Below are positions 27,328 through 35,358 of a stretch of 64,000 nt of DNA, piece after piece. The stretch's first letter is position 1; each line of letters begins with the position of its first letter. The position numbers were made by a program, and so were the translations under genes. Origin of the DNA: Nocardioidaceae bacterium (GTDB taxonomy: Bacteria > Actinomycetota > Actinomycetes > Propionibacteriales > Nocardioidaceae). The notes below the pieces were generated by a model. It was given only the letters and a program-made list of their open reading frames with translations. It did not search any database and had not been told where the DNA came from. The DNA lies in assembly GCA_017744365.1 (NCBI GenBank), contig JAGIBL010000002.1, forward strand, positions 434,001-498,000. Reading direction: 5' to 3'.

Positions 27328-27345
27328 ACTGTAACAAGTTCTAGT
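27328..27345. promoter_or_regulatory. TetR-type operator resembling the KstR box
   Basis: ACTGTAACAAGTTCTAGT is a near-palindrome whose minus-strand core TAGAACTTGTTACA fits the pattern TNNAACNNGTTNNA known for KstR-type repressors. It lies between the GMC oxidoreductase and pdxY starts, 54 bases ahead of the GMC ATG. Confidence 0.5.
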
Positions 27346-27382
27346 TTGGGGGCATAGACCGTCCGCCTGGCAGGATCGCCGG

Positions 27383-28216
27383 GTGCGCATCCTCTCGATC
27401 CAGTCCTCGGTGGCCCACGGCCACGTCGGCAACAGCGCGGCGGTGTTCCCGCTGCAGCGGATCGGGCACGAGGTGCTGCCGGTCTTCACCGTGCACTTCT
27501 CCAACCACACCGGGTACGGCGCCTGGCGCGGGCCAGTGCTCGCCGCCGAGGACGTGCACCAGGTGATCCTCGGCATCGAGGAGCGCGGTGCGCTAGCCGG
27601 CGTCGACCTGGTGCTCTCCGGCTACCTCGGCCACCCGGACATCGTCGCGGTCGTCCTCGACGCGGTCGAGCGGGTCAAGAAGGCCAACCCGGCGGCGTCG
27701 TACGCCTGCGACCCGGTGATGGGCAACCCGCTCAGCGGCTGCTTCGTCGATCCCGCGATCCCGCCGCTGATCCGGGACCGGCTGGTCGCGCACGCCGACG
27801 TGGTCACCCCGAACCAGTTCGAGCTCGGCCTGCTCACCGGCGTGGACGGCGTCCTCGAGGGCGCCCGGGCGGCGCGCGCGCTCGGCCCGTCGACCGTGCT
27901 GGTGACCAGCGTCGAGGACCCGGCGAAGCCCGAGGAGACCGGCATGGTCGCGGTCACCGGCGACGGTGCCTGGTCGGTCCGGACCCCGCGGCTGCCGCGC
28001 AAGACCGGCGGCTCCGGCGACGTGACCGCGGCGCTGTTCTCCGCGCACCTGCTGAGCACCGGCGACCCCGGCGAGGCCCTGGCCCGTACGGCGTCGAGCG
28101 TGTTCGACCTGCTCAGCGCCACCCACGAGGCGGACTCACCCGAGCTGCTGCTGGTGGAGTCGCAGGAGTACTACGCCCACCCGCGGAGGCAGTTCGCGGT
28201 CCGTCAGTTGCCGTAG
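27383..28216 (+). CDS. pdxY: Pyridoxal kinase
   Basis: 277 aa ribokinase-fold enzyme from GTG. It has the PdxY segments ILSIQSSVAHGHVGNSAAVFPLQ, a TVHFSNHTGYG substrate loop, YACDPVMGN, VTPNQFELGLLTG and the catalytic end TGGSGDVTAALF (Asp as base). It phosphorylates pyridoxal to PLP in the salvage pathway. A CAGGA ribosome binding site precedes the start. Its 3' end overlaps the convergent sulfatase by 13 bases. Confidence 0.92.
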   Translation: MRILSIQSSVAHGHVGNSAAVFPLQRIGHEVLPVFTVHFSNHTGYGAWRGPVLAAEDVHQVILGIEERGALAGVDLVLSGYLGHPDIVAVVLDAVERVKKANPAASYACDPVMGNPLSGCFVDPAIPPLIRDRLVAHADVVTPNQFELGLLTGVDGVLEGARAARALGPSTVLVTSVEDPAKPEETGMVAVTGDGAWSVRTPRLPRKTGGSGDVTAALFSAHLLSTGDPGEALARTASSVFDLLSATHEADSPELLLVESQEYYAHPRRQFAVRQLP

Positions 28217-29937
28217 TACTGCGCCACCCGCCGGGTCTCGTTGTCGGTGATCGCGCGCGTCTGGGCGACCGTCGTACGGAAGGCCGGGGGCAGCGTCGCC
28301 GTGCAGGCCGCTCCCGCGCAGTCCTTGTAGGAGAACCAGAGCCGCTCCATCCGGCCCAGGACGTCCCGGAACTTCGGGTCGCCGGCCACGTTCTGCAGCT
28401 CGAGCGGGTCCTGGCGCAGGTCGTAGAGCTCCTTCTCGCCGGTGGAGTACTCCATCAGCTTCCAGCGTCCCAGCCGCAGCCCGCGGGTGTTGAGCTCGGA
28501 GTTGAAGCCGTGCTCGAACCGGCGCTTCGGGTACTCGCCCATCAGGCCCTCGGTCACCACCGGCCGGGTCCAGCCGCGGTCGCCGCCGCGGATCACCGGC
28601 CGCATGTCGATCCCATCCGCCTCCGGCATCGGCCCGATGTCCGCGTAGCCGGCGAAGGTGGGCGCCAGGTCGACGGTGGTGATCGGGTCGTAACGACGCC
28701 CGTGCGGGATGCCCGGGCCGGCGATCAGGAACGGCACCCGCAGCGACGGCTCGTGCAGCTCGATCTTGCCCTGGCGCTTGCGGTGCTCACCGAGGTAGTA
28801 GCCGTTGTCGGAGGTGAACACGAGCACGGTGTCGTCCTCCTGGCCGGTGCGACGCAGCACCGCCAGGGTCTGGCCGATCTCCTTGTCCAGCGCGAAGAGC
28901 GCCTCGGCGCGCTGGCGGCTGATGTTGGTCTCGTTGGCCTTCTCGGCATCGGTGAGCTCGGGGTAGGCCCGCAGCCAGCGCGGCTTGTCGGAGATGTCGG
29001 CCTCCGCCGAGCCGTGCGCCGGCGTGCCCAGACCATGGGTGATGCGCTGGTCGAACATGCCCTTGACCCACGCGGGCCGGGCCGGGGTGTTCCACTTCAG
29101 CAGCTTGCCGTTGGACATCCGGGTCGGCTTCGGGTCGTCCGGCTCGGCCGGGCTGCCGTGGTGCGGCGCGATCGGGGTGAACCAGATGAACCAGGGCTTG
29201 TCGGCCTTGCCGAAGCTGCGGATCAGGCTGCGGGTCTGCCGCGCCAGCACGTGGGTGTTGTACTGGCCGGGGAAGGTGCGCAGCGACCCGTTCACGTTCT
29301 GGGTCAGGTTGAAGTAGGAGTAGGTGCCGCCGTGGTACTCGCGGCCGCGCCACTTCTCGCCGGGGCGCCAGATGTGGTCCGACCCGGCGTGCCACTCGGT
29401 CCAGCCCGGCGGCACGTAGGTCAGCGAAGAGGTCTTCGTGCCGCGGATCGGCTGCTCGCCGTACCCGTTGAGGTACTTGCCGACCAGCGCGGTCTGGTAG
29501 CCGCCGTCCTGCAGCCGGGTCGCCAGCGTCACCGAGTCGTCGAAGGACTTGAACCCGAACGGCGGGACGTGGCTGAGCACGTGGTGGTTGTGCGCGTACT
29601 TGCCGGTCAGGAAGCTCGCCCGGGACGGGCAGCACAGCGGGTACGGCGCGAAGGAGTTCTCGAAGGTCAGCCCACGCCCACCGAGGAACCGGGTCACGTT
29701 CGGCATCCAGCGCAGCTCGTCGGTGCGCATGTCGTCGGCCTCGATGACCAGCATGTTCGGCCGGGCGACGGCGGCCCGCGTGCCGGTGGCCGGCGGCGGG
29801 GCGGCGGTGCCCGAGGCACTCGGGCCCGGCGTACGACGGACAGCCGGCTCCGACGATCCGCCGCAGGCCGCCATGCCCCCGAGCAGGGCGAGCACGACGG
29901 CCGTGCCGGCAAGGCGCTGCGCGCGCGTGAGCTTCAC
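28204..29937 (-). CDS. Lipoprotein sulfatase
   Basis: 577 aa from GTG. A lipoprotein signal with GMAAC (Cys25) is followed by a Ser/Pro/Ala linker and a sulfatase domain: MLVIEADDMRTDEL (metal Asp pair), the modification motif Cys102-Cys-Pro-Ser-Arg (Cys102 becomes formylglycine), LVGKYLNGYG, and FTSDNGYYLGEHR (metal Asp-Asn). It cleaves sulfate esters outside the membrane, with a layout like N-acetylglucosamine-6-sulfatases. A formylglycine-generating enzyme would be needed; none is nearby. Confidence 0.9.
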   Translation of the reverse strand: MKLTRAQRLAGTAVVLALLGGMAACGGSSEPAVRRTPGPSASGTAAPPPATGTRAAVARPNMLVIEADDMRTDELRWMPNVTRFLGGRGLTFENSFAPYPLCCPSRASFLTGKYAHNHHVLSHVPPFGFKSFDDSVTLATRLQDGGYQTALVGKYLNGYGEQPIRGTKTSSLTYVPPGWTEWHAGSDHIWRPGEKWRGREYHGGTYSYFNLTQNVNGSLRTFPGQYNTHVLARQTRSLIRSFGKADKPWFIWFTPIAPHHGSPAEPDDPKPTRMSNGKLLKWNTPARPAWVKGMFDQRITHGLGTPAHGSAEADISDKPRWLRAYPELTDAEKANETNISRQRAEALFALDKEIGQTLAVLRRTGQEDDTVLVFTSDNGYYLGEHRKRQGKIELHEPSLRVPFLIAGPGIPHGRRYDPITTVDLAPTFAGYADIGPMPEADGIDMRPVIRGGDRGWTRPVVTEGLMGEYPKRRFEHGFNSELNTRGLRLGRWKLMEYSTGEKELYDLRQDPLELQNVAGDPKFRDVLGRMERLWFSYKDCAGAACTATLPPAFRTTVAQTRAITDNETRRVAQYYGN

Positions 29938-29991
29938 GATTCCCACTTCCCCAGAGCGCAGACGCACTCGATCGGCCAAGCCTACGTGGGC

Positions 29992-30456
29992 TCAGTCCAG
30001 ATCGACGCGCCGGGAGAGCAGGCGTCGCAGCCGGATCCGCTCCTTCCTGTCGAGCTTGCGCTCGCGCACCTCGAGCATCTCCAGGTCGACCTCGAGCTCG
30101 GCGGCGATCTCCTCACGGTCGCGGCTCCAGGCGAGCGCGCGGGCCAGGTCCTCCAGGGCGATCAGCCGGCGCGAGGCGAGGTCGTCGGCGTCGGACTCCT
30201 CCTTGTTCTCGAACCAGCCCGGCAGCGTCCAGCCGTGGCCGAGGTCGATGTGCGCGATCGCGTGCGCCAGCGAGCAGCGCTGCACCACGGCGCTGGTGGT
30301 CTCCTCGAGCAGGATGAACTTGCGCTTCGGGCTCATCACCTCCGGGACGATCCCGTCGAGGTCGGCGGTGTAGACCCGCCACTCCGGGTAGCGCTCCGCC
30401 AGGTCGGCGGCCGGGTCGTACCTCAGCGTCGGTGCAGCTCCCGATCCACCTGCCAT
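29992..30456 (-). CDS. ImmA/IrrE-like protein with altered zinc motif
   Basis: 154 aa. The fold resembles ImmA/IrrE peptidases (RKFILLEETTSAVVQRCSLAHAIAHIDLGH), but the HExxH motif reads His65-Ala-Ile-Ala-His69, so the catalytic Glu is replaced by Ala. The third-ligand region ENKEESDADDLASRRLI is kept. A charged Arg/Lys/Glu tail follows. The start overlaps the end of the upstream XRE-type gene by 34 bases, the usual regulator/ImmA gene order. It may bind and restrain the regulator rather than cleave it. Confidence 0.75.
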   Translation of the reverse strand: MAGGSGAAPTLRYDPAADLAERYPEWRVYTADLDGIVPEVMSPKRKFILLEETTSAVVQRCSLAHAIAHIDLGHGWTLPGWFENKEESDADDLASRRLIALEDLARALAWSRDREEIAAELEVDLEMLEVRERKLDRKERIRLRRLLSRRVDLD

Positions 30457-30824
30457 GCGACGAAGTCCTCCGTTTGCTCGCGAATCCGAGCCCACTGCTC
30501 GTCGGTCACCTGCGGCGGGCGCCGGAGTCGCAGCGAGTCGTCCTGGGAGTCCTGAGCATGACTGAGGGCACCGACACCCGCGGTCGGGTCGGGGGCAGGG
30601 CCGCCGGCGGCGATGGAGCGGAGGGTTCCGGGGCGCCAGTCCAGGGCACTTTCGATCTTGCCCTGGGTGCCCAGCTTGGGCCAGCGCTTGCCATTGAGGA
30701 AGTCACCGATGGTGCCGGGGTCGACCCCGGTGGCGGTCACCAGCTGGGTGTTGTTCCACTCCAGGTGAGCCATCCGCGCCGCGACCGCGTCGGCGGCGCG
30801 GCGCTGGTTCTTGGTCTGGGCCAT
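30423..30824 (-). CDS. XRE-type helix-turn-helix regulator
   Basis: 133 aa from ATG with AGGAG upstream. HTH: RMAHLEWNNTQLVTATGVDPGTIGDFLNGKRWPKLGTQGKIESALDW (residues about 20-65), typical of Cro/CI-like DNA-binding domains. A Pro/Ser linker and a helical end (EQWARIREQTEDFVAWQVDREL) follow. It is paired with the ImmA-like protein downstream, like phage or stress switch modules. I see no phage genes next to it. Confidence 0.8.
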   Translation of the reverse strand: MAQTKNQRRAADAVAARMAHLEWNNTQLVTATGVDPGTIGDFLNGKRWPKLGTQGKIESALDWRPGTLRSIAAGGPAPDPTAGVGALSHAQDSQDDSLRLRRPPQVTDEQWARIREQTEDFVAWQVDRELHRR

Positions 30825-31031
30825 GGGGTGTGCTCCTGCTGGTGGCTGGAGCACAGAGGGAACATCAGGTCGCACCCCCTTGTACACCGAGGTACTGCGC
30901 GGGGAACTCGCGGGAAGAACCTGCCAGGTGTTGCCATCCTCCGCTCCGCCCCCGGTCGACGGTTCCCAGATAGGCCCGTCGACCGGGACGATATCGAACG
31001 ATTTCGCCCGAAAGTTCCCTGCTCTGGGGGC

Positions 31032-31775
31032 TCAGCCGGTGACGATGACCGGCAGCTTGGTGTGGTGGCCGATGCTCCGCAGCGTGCCGTCGTCCCAGGC
31101 GGCCCAGGCGCCGCTGAGGATCGAGACGATCGATCCGAGCAGGCCGCTGCCCTTGCAGGAGGCGAAGCCGCTGGCGTCGGTCACCGCGCGGCAGACCACG
31201 ACGGACGGGTCCGACTGGGCCGGGCCGGGCGCCACGTTGTTGCCCGGGCCGAACAGCGTGAAGACCACCGGGACGCCGGCCATCGGGGCACCCACGAAGT
31301 TCTTCGCGTGCGTCGAGAGCGTCAGCGTGAGCTTGAGGCCCGGGCCGATCTTGGCGATCGTCGGGTCGGGGCTGAAGTACGGCGTGACCAGGGGCGTGGT
31401 CGCGGCGCTGGCCGAGGAGCCGGCGTACTCGCTGTTGCCCTGGTACGTCGCGGTGACGGCGACCGGGTCGTTCGAGGTGGCCACCGCGTCGAGGTTGATC
31501 ACGCCGGCCGGGCTGAGCGCGACCGGGTTGCCGTCGGTGATGCCGGTGAACACCACGTCGCCGGACACCGGCTCGTCGTCCGGGCCGCGGACCACGACGT
31601 TGACGTAATAGGTCTCGCCCACGTGGTCGCCGTACGAGACCGAGAGCTTCAGCGTCGTCGGCTTGGGCTCGCCGGCGGCGTCGGCCACCGACGTCGCGGC
31701 GACGGGCGCGAGCAGCCCGAGAGCCAGCGAGAGGACGAGCAGGATCCGGCGCAGGCTCGGGATCGGGTGCAGCAT
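31032..31775 (-). CDS. Secreted Ig-like-domain protein
   Basis: 247 aa. A signal peptide (RRILLVLSLALGLLAPVAATSVADAAG) is followed by all-beta sequence with Ig-like features (VVVRGPDDEPVSGDVVFTG, VTATYQGNSEYAGSSAS, GVPVVFTLFGPG, AVTDASGFASCKG), as in bacterial Big/invasin-type domains. Two cysteines near the end may pair. There is no anchor or sorting signal. It is a probable surface or matrix protein of unknown role. Confidence 0.7.
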   Translation of the reverse strand: MLHPIPSLRRILLVLSLALGLLAPVAATSVADAAGEPKPTTLKLSVSYGDHVGETYYVNVVVRGPDDEPVSGDVVFTGITDGNPVALSPAGVINLDAVATSNDPVAVTATYQGNSEYAGSSASAATTPLVTPYFSPDPTIAKIGPGLKLTLTLSTHAKNFVGAPMAGVPVVFTLFGPGNNVAPGPAQSDPSVVVCRAVTDASGFASCKGSGLLGSIVSILSGAWAAWDDGTLRSIGHHTKLPVIVTG

Positions 31776-31804
31776 CAAGGACGGTCCTTCCCCACAAGGA
31801 TCCC

Positions 31805-31855
31805 CCGATCGCTGCGCAACGTACTGCAAGACTGACGAGTCTCGCTAGCGATCGG
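31805..31855. repeat. Inverted repeat with 33-base loop
   Basis: CCGATCGCT (31805-31813) and AGCGATCGG (31847-31855) are perfect reverse complements. They lie between the end of the 31874-32272 gene and the start of the secreted Ig-like gene, both on the minus strand. This could be a weak terminator or a leader structure. Confidence 0.5.
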
Positions 31856-31873
31856 ACTAGACACCCGCCGGTG

Positions 31874-32272
31874 TCAGTCCTGCACCGCGAGCCGGCAGGC
31901 GGCCTCCCCGTCCTCGTCGACGTGCGGCGGCCGGGCGACGCCGATCGTGAGCGCGACCCGCTGGCGTCCGGTCCCGTCGACCCGTACGTCGCGAGTGCGC
32001 GACCCGACCTGGTCGGAGGTGTTCTCGTCGGCGTACGCGGAGACCGTCACGGTCACGACGTCGTGCCGCTCCCCGCCGGTGACCAGGAGCCTGACGGCGA
32101 CGGAGCGGGTCGAGGCGTCGTACGCGCAGCTCGGGCGCCCCTCGCTGCCATCCCACCCGACGCTGAGCCGCGCCGGGGGATCGTCGCCGGCCGCGAGCAC
32201 CACGGCGCCCGCCCCGAGAGACGCGAGCACGACCGCGACAAGAACCACGAGGCGGCCGGGTGTCGTGCTCAC
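31874..32272 (-). CDS. Small secreted/anchored hypothetical protein
   Basis: 132 aa from GTG. An N-terminal hydrophobic stretch (RLVVLVAVVLASLGAGAVVLAAG) works as signal or anchor, followed by a short beta-rich domain (ARLSVGWDGSEGRPSCAYDASTRSVAVRLLVTGG... VTVSAYADENTSDQVG) with two cysteines, one near the C-terminus. I do not recognise a family. It is divergent from the 32336 membrane protein with 63 bases between starts. Confidence 0.6.
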   Translation of the reverse strand: MSTTPGRLVVLVAVVLASLGAGAVVLAAGDDPPARLSVGWDGSEGRPSCAYDASTRSVAVRLLVTGGERHDVVTVTVSAYADENTSDQVGSRTRDVRVDGTGRQRVALTIGVARPPHVDEDGEAACRLAVQD

Positions 32273-32335
32273 GGCACGCAAGATACGCCTGCGGCCGATC
32301 GGGTACTGCGCCTCCGCAGGGAGGGAGATCCGCAC

Positions 32336-32926
32336 ATGAACACCATCGTGGTCGTCATCATCGTCATCGTCGTGATCGCCGTCGTCGCCGCTGCAGGCGC
32401 CTACGTCTACCGGAGGAGGCAGTCGTCCAGCCTCCAGGAGCGGTTCGGACCGGAGTACGAGCGCACCGTCAGGCAGGCCGGCCACCGCCGGTCGGCGGAG
32501 AAGGTGCTGCACGAGCGCGAGAAGCGCCGGTCCTCGTTCGACGTCACCCCGCTGTCCGAGCAGGCCGCCGCGGCGTACCGGAGCGAGTGGGCCGAGATCC
32601 AGCAGGGATTCGTCGACGAGCCCGCGGGCGCGGTACGCCGTGCGGACGTCCTGGTCGTGAGGATGATGCGCGACAGCGGCTACCCCGTCGACGACTTCGA
32701 ACGCCGGGCCGACGACATCTCCGTCGACCACCCGGACGTCGCCCAGCACTACCGCGAGGCCCACGCGGTCGCGGTCAAGCAGGTCGCCGGCGAGGCCGAC
32801 ACCGAGCAGCTGCGCCAGGCCGTGACCTCGTACCGGGAGCTCGTCGCCGCGCTCCTGGACGACTCGTCCCCCGCCGACGGTCCATCGCCGACCTACGGCA
32901 CGAGGAGGAGCGACGGCGACACCTGA
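32336..32926 (+). CDS. Single-span membrane protein with IQQGFVD domain
   Basis: 196 aa from ATG with GGGAGGGAG upstream. One N-terminal membrane helix (TIVVVIIVIVVIAVVAAAGAYVY) is followed by a basic stretch and a soluble helical domain: YRSEWAEIQQGFVDEPAGAVRRADVLVVRMMRDSGYP, DVAQHYREAHAV, then TEQLRQAVTSYRELVAALL. The same W..IQQGFVD.P..AV..AD.LV and LR.A...YR pattern recurs in the next gene. Function is unknown. Confidence 0.7.
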   Translation: MNTIVVVIIVIVVIAVVAAAGAYVYRRRQSSSLQERFGPEYERTVRQAGHRRSAEKVLHEREKRRSSFDVTPLSEQAAAAYRSEWAEIQQGFVDEPAGAVRRADVLVVRMMRDSGYPVDDFERRADDISVDHPDVAQHYREAHAVAVKQVAGEADTEQLRQAVTSYRELVAALLDDSSPADGPSPTYGTRRSDGDT

Positions 32927-32957
32927 GAGCGAGCCGCTCTTCCCACCGGAAGCCGCC

Positions 32958-33194
32958 GTGGACCTCCGGTCACGCTGGGAGGCGATCCAGCAGGGCTTCG
33001 TGGACGACCCGCGGGCCGCTGTCGGTGACGCCGACGCTCTCGTGCGCGACGTCCTGGACCGACTCGCCACGACCTTCGAGGACCAGCGCCAGGGGCTCGA
33101 GGACCAGTGGAACGACGGCGAGCCCGGCACCGAGGACCTCCGGTCGGCCCTGCAGCGCTACCGGGACTTCTTCGACCGGCTGGTCGCGCTGTAG
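32958..33194 (+). CDS. Soluble paralog of the IQQGFVD domain
   Basis: 78 aa from GTG, MDLRSRWEAIQQGFVDDPRAAVGDADALV then a helix and TEDLRSALQRYRDFFDRLVAL. It matches the domain of the preceding gene but lacks its membrane helix and middle part. It follows after 31 bases with only a weak ribosome binding site, so it may be a recent duplication. It ends 13 bases before the left attachment repeat of the integrated element. Confidence 0.6.
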   Translation: MDLRSRWEAIQQGFVDDPRAAVGDADALVRDVLDRLATTFEDQRQGLEDQWNDGEPGTEDLRSALQRYRDFFDRLVAL

Positions 33195-33207
33195 CGAGTC
33201 CGCAAGG

Positions 33208-33250
33208 GAGCCGGTGACAGGAGTCGAACCCGCGACATCCTCATTACAAG
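33208..33250. repeat. Left attachment site (tRNA-Thr 3' fragment)
   Basis: 43 bases identical, in the same orientation, to 38225-38267, which is the 3' part of the tRNA-Thr(TGT) gene (T arm and 3' side of the anticodon stem). The rest of the tRNA is missing here. This is the expected scar of site-specific integration into a tRNA. Confidence 0.93.
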
Positions 33251-33373
33251 ATCGGCCAGGGGCTGCGGACGACGGTCAGGGCACTCTGTTCTGAGCGTGA
33301 ATCGGGGTAGGGGGTGAGGGCTGTTCAGGGGCGGTCTGACGCGAACGGGGCACGTCGGGGGCACGGACGGGCC

Positions 33374-34255
33374 CTACCCGACCATGCGCAGAGTCTGTTG
33401 AGCGAGGCCGACCGTCAGAGTCTGTCCCCAGGTGAGGACGAGGCGGTCGTCCTCCATGCCGTCTCCGAACGCAACCAGGCCGTCGGACTCGATGTCGATG
33501 TTCAGGTCCGCGTCGCTGAGTTCGCCTTGGGTGAGTTCGGTGCCGGTTGCAGGCGAGGGCCAGGCCTCGCGGACGAACCACAGCAGGCGGCGTTCGTCAG
33601 GCGACGGCAGGACCAGATGGCTCTGCCGCTCGAGCCAGGCAGACCGGCACCAGCCGGTCGAGCCGGTGCCGGTCGCGACGATCAGGCCCGAGGAGGCCTG
33701 CCGCTCTCGAGTCCCCCCGGGCGGCCGGATCGCGTACCTGGCCGTCTGGTGCGTCGGCTGGCCGACGTACACCTCGTTGAGCGCGAGCAGCCGCTGCCCG
33801 TCGTCGGTGGTCGCAGCGACCATGGCGCGGTGCTCGGCGATCGACAGAGTGCGGAGCAACTCTGCGGCATCCGCGGCCTGATGCGCGACCAGGACGCCGG
33901 GGTTGCGGTGCGGCTCCGGGTCGATGCCGATGACGGGCTGGCCGTCGAGATACTTGGCGACGTTGGCGACCAACCCGTCCTGTCCAACGACCACGACGAC
34001 GTCGTCTGGTGCGAACAGGAACCGGTCCAGGTCCGCTCGCTCCACCCGGCCGGATCGCCAGTCGACCGGAACCGACGCAGCGACGGCATCGAACGCACGC
34101 TGGTTGGCGTGGTGGCGTTCTTCGAGTTCCTCCATGCTTCGCCCGCGTGTGGAGAGGAAGAACGCGGCCTGCCCCTTGGTGCCGTGGCGCGCGACGAGCT
34201 CCTCGAGCTCCGTACGCCGGTGCACGATGACTGCGCGTGGTGGAAGCGTGCTCAC
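33374..34255 (-). CDS. Divergent NAD-kinase-like protein
   Basis: 293 aa from GTG, overlapping the SPFH gene stop by 4 bases. It has the NAD-kinase layout: a Rossmann half with DVVVVVGQDGLVANVAKYL, where the catalytic GGDG is Gly91-Gln-Asp-Gly94, then LALNEVYVG (conserved Asn-Glu) and the beta domain with VATGTGSTGW (family TGSTAY). The conserved Asp is kept, so NAD(H) phosphorylation is possible, but the changes suggest a specialised or ligand-sensing role. It is much more divergent than a housekeeping NadK. Confidence 0.75.
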   Translation of the reverse strand: MSTLPPRAVIVHRRTELEELVARHGTKGQAAFFLSTRGRSMEELEERHHANQRAFDAVAASVPVDWRSGRVERADLDRFLFAPDDVVVVVGQDGLVANVAKYLDGQPVIGIDPEPHRNPGVLVAHQAADAAELLRTLSIAEHRAMVAATTDDGQRLLALNEVYVGQPTHQTARYAIRPPGGTRERQASSGLIVATGTGSTGWCRSAWLERQSHLVLPSPDERRLLWFVREAWPSPATGTELTQGELSDADLNIDIESDGLVAFGDGMEDDRLVLTWGQTLTVGLAQQTLRMVG

Positions 34256-35265
34256 GACTCCGCCGCCTCGCTGTTCGCTCCGAGCCGTGCGAGCACGGGT
34301 GCCAGGAGGTCCGGGGTCAGCACCAGACTGTTGATGCTGGGCAGGTTCGCCGCGAGCTCCTTGACCGCCAGGCCGAACAGGATCGCTTCGGGGACGTCGC
34401 GGTAGGCGGCGAGCCGGGCAGTCTCGGCATCACCCTCGGCAAGTCCGGTGACGCGCGTGCCTTCCGCCTGCGCTTCGGCGAGCCGTTGGGCGCGCTCGGC
34501 TTCGGCCTCGGTAGCAATACGGCCCGCCGCGGCGCTCTCTTCGGCCTCTCGGCGCGCGTTGGCGCCTCGCTGGGTGACCAGCTGCTCCTCACGGCGCGCC
34601 AGCTCGATCTGGGTCTGCAGCTCGTTCTCACCGATGGCGCGTACTCGCTCCACAGCCAGGGCGCGACGCTCGTAGGTCGCCTTGTCGGCGTCCTGCTGGA
34701 CTTGCTCGCGCGTCGGCGTACGCAGCGCCTTCTCGACCTCTGGCTCGGGACGCAGTGCGACGACCCGGACACCGATGATGGCGATGCCGGTGTCGACCAG
34801 TCGCGCGTCGTGGGCCAGACCCTGGGTGATCGCATCCCGCACCGGGCCGACGCCGCCGGCCAGCGCCTGCGTCAAGTCGATGGTCGCGAGCATGTCCATC
34901 GCGTACTGCTGTGCCGTCTCGGTGAGCAGGCCGGCGACCTGGTCGAGCGGAGCGCTTCGCCACATCCCGTTCTCGGGGTCGATCGAGAAGTCGATGCGTG
35001 TGATTGCCAGCGAGGGATCGGTCATCCGGAAGGTCACCGTGGCCTGGACCGTCACGTCCTGGAAGTCGGAGGTGTGGGCGTGGAACAGCAACGGCAGCTC
35101 CCGATCGTCCATCGGCACTTCCGACAGCACGGCGCTGAGCGGACGGAACCAGAACGAAGCGCCGGTGCCTGCGTGCACCGCGCGGCCATTGCGAACGTGC
35201 TCGACGTGCATCGTCGTACTGCCACGCAGGTGCCGCACGAAGGGGTAGCGAGTGATGTCGGCCAT
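34252..35265 (-). CDS. SPFH/Band-7 domain protein, soluble
   Basis: 337 aa from ATG with GGAGG eight bases upstream. Residues about 40-185 form an SPFH domain (DFQDVTVQATVTFRMTDP, a later IAIIGVRVVALRPEPEVEKAL), followed by a long Ala/Glu/Arg coiled coil (QIELARREEQLVTQRGANARREAEESAAAGRIATEAEAERAQ) and a helical end. Unlike stomatins or flotillins it has no N-terminal membrane helix. SPFH proteins form large ring or cage assemblies. It is translationally coupled to the NAD-kinase-like gene, and its promoter is flanked by paired operators. Confidence 0.82.
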   Translation of the reverse strand: MADITRYPFVRHLRGSTTMHVEHVRNGRAVHAGTGASFWFRPLSAVLSEVPMDDRELPLLFHAHTSDFQDVTVQATVTFRMTDPSLAITRIDFSIDPENGMWRSAPLDQVAGLLTETAQQYAMDMLATIDLTQALAGGVGPVRDAITQGLAHDARLVDTGIAIIGVRVVALRPEPEVEKALRTPTREQVQQDADKATYERRALAVERVRAIGENELQTQIELARREEQLVTQRGANARREAEESAAAGRIATEAEAERAQRLAEAQAEGTRVTGLAEGDAETARLAAYRDVPEAILFGLAVKELAANLPSINSLVLTPDLLAPVLARLGANSEAAES

Positions 35266-35280
35266 GAGGGCCACCTCCAG

Positions 35281-35301
35281 TTATCGTCGTTATGACGATA
35301 A
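35281..35301. promoter_or_regulatory. Operator 1 of the NrtR-type regulator
   Basis: TTATCGTC-GTTAT-GACGATAA is a perfect 8-bp dyad just downstream of the SPFH promoter -10 (TAGATT, minus strand, 35301-35306). Its half-site GACGATAA is repeated at 35333-35340 in operator 2. Confidence 0.8.
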
Positions 35302-35329
35302 ATCTAACGCCCTAGGTTCTTCTCGTCAA
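35301..35329 (-). promoter_or_regulatory. Promoter of the SPFH/NAD-kinase operon
   Basis: On the minus strand TTGACG (35324-35329) and TAGATT (35301-35306) are separated by 17 bp. One operator covers the -35 region and the other lies at the transcription start, a strong repression geometry. Confidence 0.75.
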
Positions 35330-35337
35330 GTTGACGA
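35323..35337. promoter_or_regulatory. Operator 2 of the NrtR-type regulator
   Basis: TCGTCAAGTTGACGA is a perfect 7-bp dyad around one base. It overlaps the -35 of the SPFH operon and lies 9 bases upstream of the nrtR-like -10 (TAGGCT, 35346-35351), so one site can regulate both directions. Confidence 0.8.
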
Positions 35338-35358
35338 TAATGGCGTAGGCTGCGACCC

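Noticed and set aside
33208..33250. Apparent second tRNA-Thr gene
   Set aside because: Only the 3' 43 bases are present; acceptor 5' strand, D arm and anticodon are missing. It is the attachment-site duplicate.
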